From: Deltaproteobacteria bacterium | GTDB taxonomy: Bacteria; Desulfobacterota_B; Binatia; UBA9968 | Direction: 5' to 3' | DNA length: 7,235 nucleotides | NCBI GenBank assembly: GCA_016193385.1 | Contig: JACPSF010000102.1 | Span: 1-7,235 of the forward strand | In this document: positions 6,504-7,235 of the stretch, one piece after another | Position numbering within the stretch: the stretch's first letter is position 1 | How the letters are laid out: each line of letters starts with the position of its first letter | Translations under genes and position numbers: made by a program | Notes under the pieces: model-generated | Databases searched by the model: none | What the model saw: the letters and a program-made list of their open reading frames with translations, nothing else | Told to the model about the DNA's origin: nothing

Positions 6504-6683
6504 GGCGCATCAGATCTTGGGCCACCAGGCGCCAATTTCTCGTAACGGATTCGCACCGAACAGAGGTATCCGGCTGGCCCCCGGCCATCGCCCCGTCTAT
6601 CGCGACCACACCGATAAGCAGATCCTCTTCGGTTTGCAGCCTCTCGGCCCTTTAAATTTCCCCAGTAGCAGCAAGCATGTGCT
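6504..6683. other. Intergenic stretch without a supported gene
   Basis: Both strands stay open here without a credible start codon or ribosome site. The plus-strand frame 6442-6690 has no ATG. The minus-strand frame that ends at 6472-6474 encodes about 58 codons after a TAA and looks somewhat protein-like (LLIGVVAIDGAMAGG). It may be gene debris or chance in GC-rich DNA. No terminator with a U-run is visible after the hydrolase gene; a 6-bp inverted repeat GCAGCA/TGCTGC sits at 6668-6685. Confidence 0.4.
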
Positions 6684-6730
6684 GCGGTGAATAGCGCGTA
6701 TATTCTCCGCATAACATACGGTGAATGTGC

Positions 6731-6760
6731 TTGAAGGATGCGGTGATTATATGTTATATT
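6731..6760 (+). promoter_or_regulatory. Predicted promoter of the Fic gene
   Basis: TTGAAG (6731-6736, 4 of 6), 18 bases, then TATATT (6755-6760, 5 of 6). The spacer contains one half-site of the operator array and the -10 overlaps another. Predicted start near 6767 leaves a leader of only about 14 bases, so a bound regulator would block both polymerase and early elongation. Confidence 0.5.
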
Positions 6761-6768
6761 CTCCGCAT

Positions 6769-6772
6769 GAGG
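6769..6772 (+). promoter_or_regulatory. Ribosome binding site of the Fic gene
   Basis: GAGG lies 8 bases before the ATG at 6781, which fixes the start. An earlier ATG at 6767 opens only a five-codon frame whose TGA overlaps the fic ATG. Confidence 0.65.
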
Positions 6773-6780
6773 TACGGTGA

Positions 6781-7235
6781 ATGAGTCGTTATATCCATGA
6801 ATTGCCGGACTGGCCGTCGTTTAAGTGGGACCAGAAAAAGCTAGCCGGCCCGCTGGCGGCCTTGCGCCACCGGCAGGGGCGGCTGATCGGCCGGATGGAG
6901 ACCCTGGGATTCTCCTTGCGGGCAGAAGCAAACCTGCGGACCCTGACTCTGGATGTTACTAAATCTTCCGAAATCGAAGGTGAGATTCTGGATCGCGATC
7001 AGGTGCGATCTTCTATTGCACGGCGCTTGGGTATGGACATTGGTGCGCTGGCACCCGCTGACCGCAACGTCGAGGGTGTGGTCGAAATGATGCTGGACGC
7101 CACGCAGAAATACAGTGAGCCGCTGACCGCCGAACGATTGGTCGGCTGGCATGCCTCGCTTTTTCCCACGGGCTACAGTGGCATGAGGAGGATCGCAGTC
7201 GGCCGGTGGCGCGATGATGCCAAGGGACCGATGCA
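6781..7235 (+). CDS. Fic family protein (DUF4172 type), N-terminal part, truncated by window edge
   Basis: Fic proteins transfer AMP or another nucleotide moiety to target proteins. The 151 visible codons are open to the right edge. The N-terminus IHELPDWPSFKWD and the following helices are the DUF4172 region. The inhibitory-helix motif SSEIEG (S62, E66, G67; pattern S/T-x3-E-G/N) lies N-terminal to the Fic core, which makes this a class II, self-inhibited Fic protein. The segment SLFPTGYSGMRRIAVGRWRDD (about 126-146) is the typical entry to the Fic domain. The catalytic HPFxDGNGR motif, expected further downstream, is outside the window, so activity cannot be judged. In class II Fic proteins the inhibitory glutamate blocks productive ATP binding. 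The gene sits behind a duplicated half-site array overlapping its promoter and start, pointing to tight, perhaps autogenous, control. No antitoxin-like gene is seen upstream. Confidence 0.92.
   Translation, partial: MSRYIHELPDWPSFKWDQKKLAGPLAALRHRQGRLIGRMETLGFSLRAEANLRTLTLDVTKSSEIEGEILDRDQVRSSIARRLGMDIGALAPADRNVEGVVEMMLDATQKYSEPLTAERLVGWHASLFPTGYSGMRRIAVGRWRDDAKGPM

Larger units (their letters stand above)
6684..6783. repeat. Duplicated operator-like array of six alternating half-sites upstream of fic
   Basis: Two copies of a 44-base unit start at 6684 and 6740, exactly 56 bases apart. Each holds three half-sites in alternating orientation at 17-base steps. Copy 1 has GCGGTGAATA (6684), TATTCTCCGC (6701) and ACGGTGAATG (6718). 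Copy 2 has GCGGTGATTA (6740), TATTCTCCGC (6757) and ACGGTGAATG (6774). The first two half-sites of each unit form a 27-bp near-palindrome. Copy 2 covers the -10 box and the last half-site overlaps the fic start codon, which suggests repression of fic. Many DUF4172-type Fic proteins carry a C-terminal winged-helix domain, so autoregulation is plausible, but that part of the protein is outside the window. Confidence 0.75.

Noticed and set aside
6504..6535. GGCGC/GCGCC pairing as a terminator after the hydrolase gene
   Set aside because: The arms are separated by about 20 bases and no U-run follows; too weak to call.
6425..6712. 95-codon minus-strand frame between the hydrolase and Fic genes
   Set aside because: Its start lies inside the fic operator repeat, it overlaps the hydrolase 3' end, and the protein (C/R/G-rich) resembles nothing I know.
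6684..6766. CRISPR-like array, because 27-bp repeats are separated by a 29-bp spacer
   Set aside because: Only two copies, similarity continues into the 'spacer' (third half-site), the repeats are operator-like palindromes over a promoter, and no cas genes are present.

Overview
The window looks like ordinary bacterial chromosome at roughly 55-58% G+C. The organism is probably a Gram-negative-type (diderm) lineage from soil or sediment. The SMC, RNase G and HNH proteins resemble those of Desulfobacterota, Methylomirabilota (NC10) and Rokubacteria-like groups. That placement comes from general protein appearance only and is weak. I see no rRNA, tRNA, CRISPR array, prophage or insertion sequence.

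Layout. (1) Bases 1-1618, minus strand: the N-terminal 539 codons of smc (chromosome condensation ATPase), cut by the left edge at the start of the hinge. A near-consensus promoter lies in the 190-bp gap upstream. (2) 1809-2441, minus: a small stand-alone HNH nuclease gene. (3) 2442-2703: a divergent promoter region serving the HNH gene on one side and the RNase gene on the other. (4) 2704-4212, plus: a complete RNase E/G family gene of RNase G size with both catalytic aspartates and the CxxC zinc link. (5) 4265-5473, minus: a 12-helix MFS transporter of fosmidomycin-resistance type, starting at TTG and convergent with the RNase gene. (6) 5474-5615: a compact divergent promoter in which a perfect 8-bp inverted repeat contains both -35 boxes. 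(7) 5616-6503, plus: a DUF6282-like, amidohydrolase-type metal-dependent hydrolase. (8) 6504-6780: a non-coding gap ending in a duplicated array of six alternating half-sites that covers the promoter and start codon of the next gene. (9) 6781 to the right edge, plus: the N-terminal part of a Fic family protein (DUF4172 type) with an intact inhibitory-helix motif.

How the parts relate. smc and the RNase G gene are housekeeping genes; the HNH gene between them has its own promoter and no obvious partner. The transporter and the hydrolase look like a divergently transcribed functional pair under one shared operator: uptake or export of a small molecule plus its hydrolysis (inference). The Fic gene seems to be a separate accessory gene with tight, probably autoregulatory, control. 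The most interesting non-coding signals are the Fic operator array and the shared MFS/hydrolase operator. I found no clear evidence of a wholly new multi-gene system.
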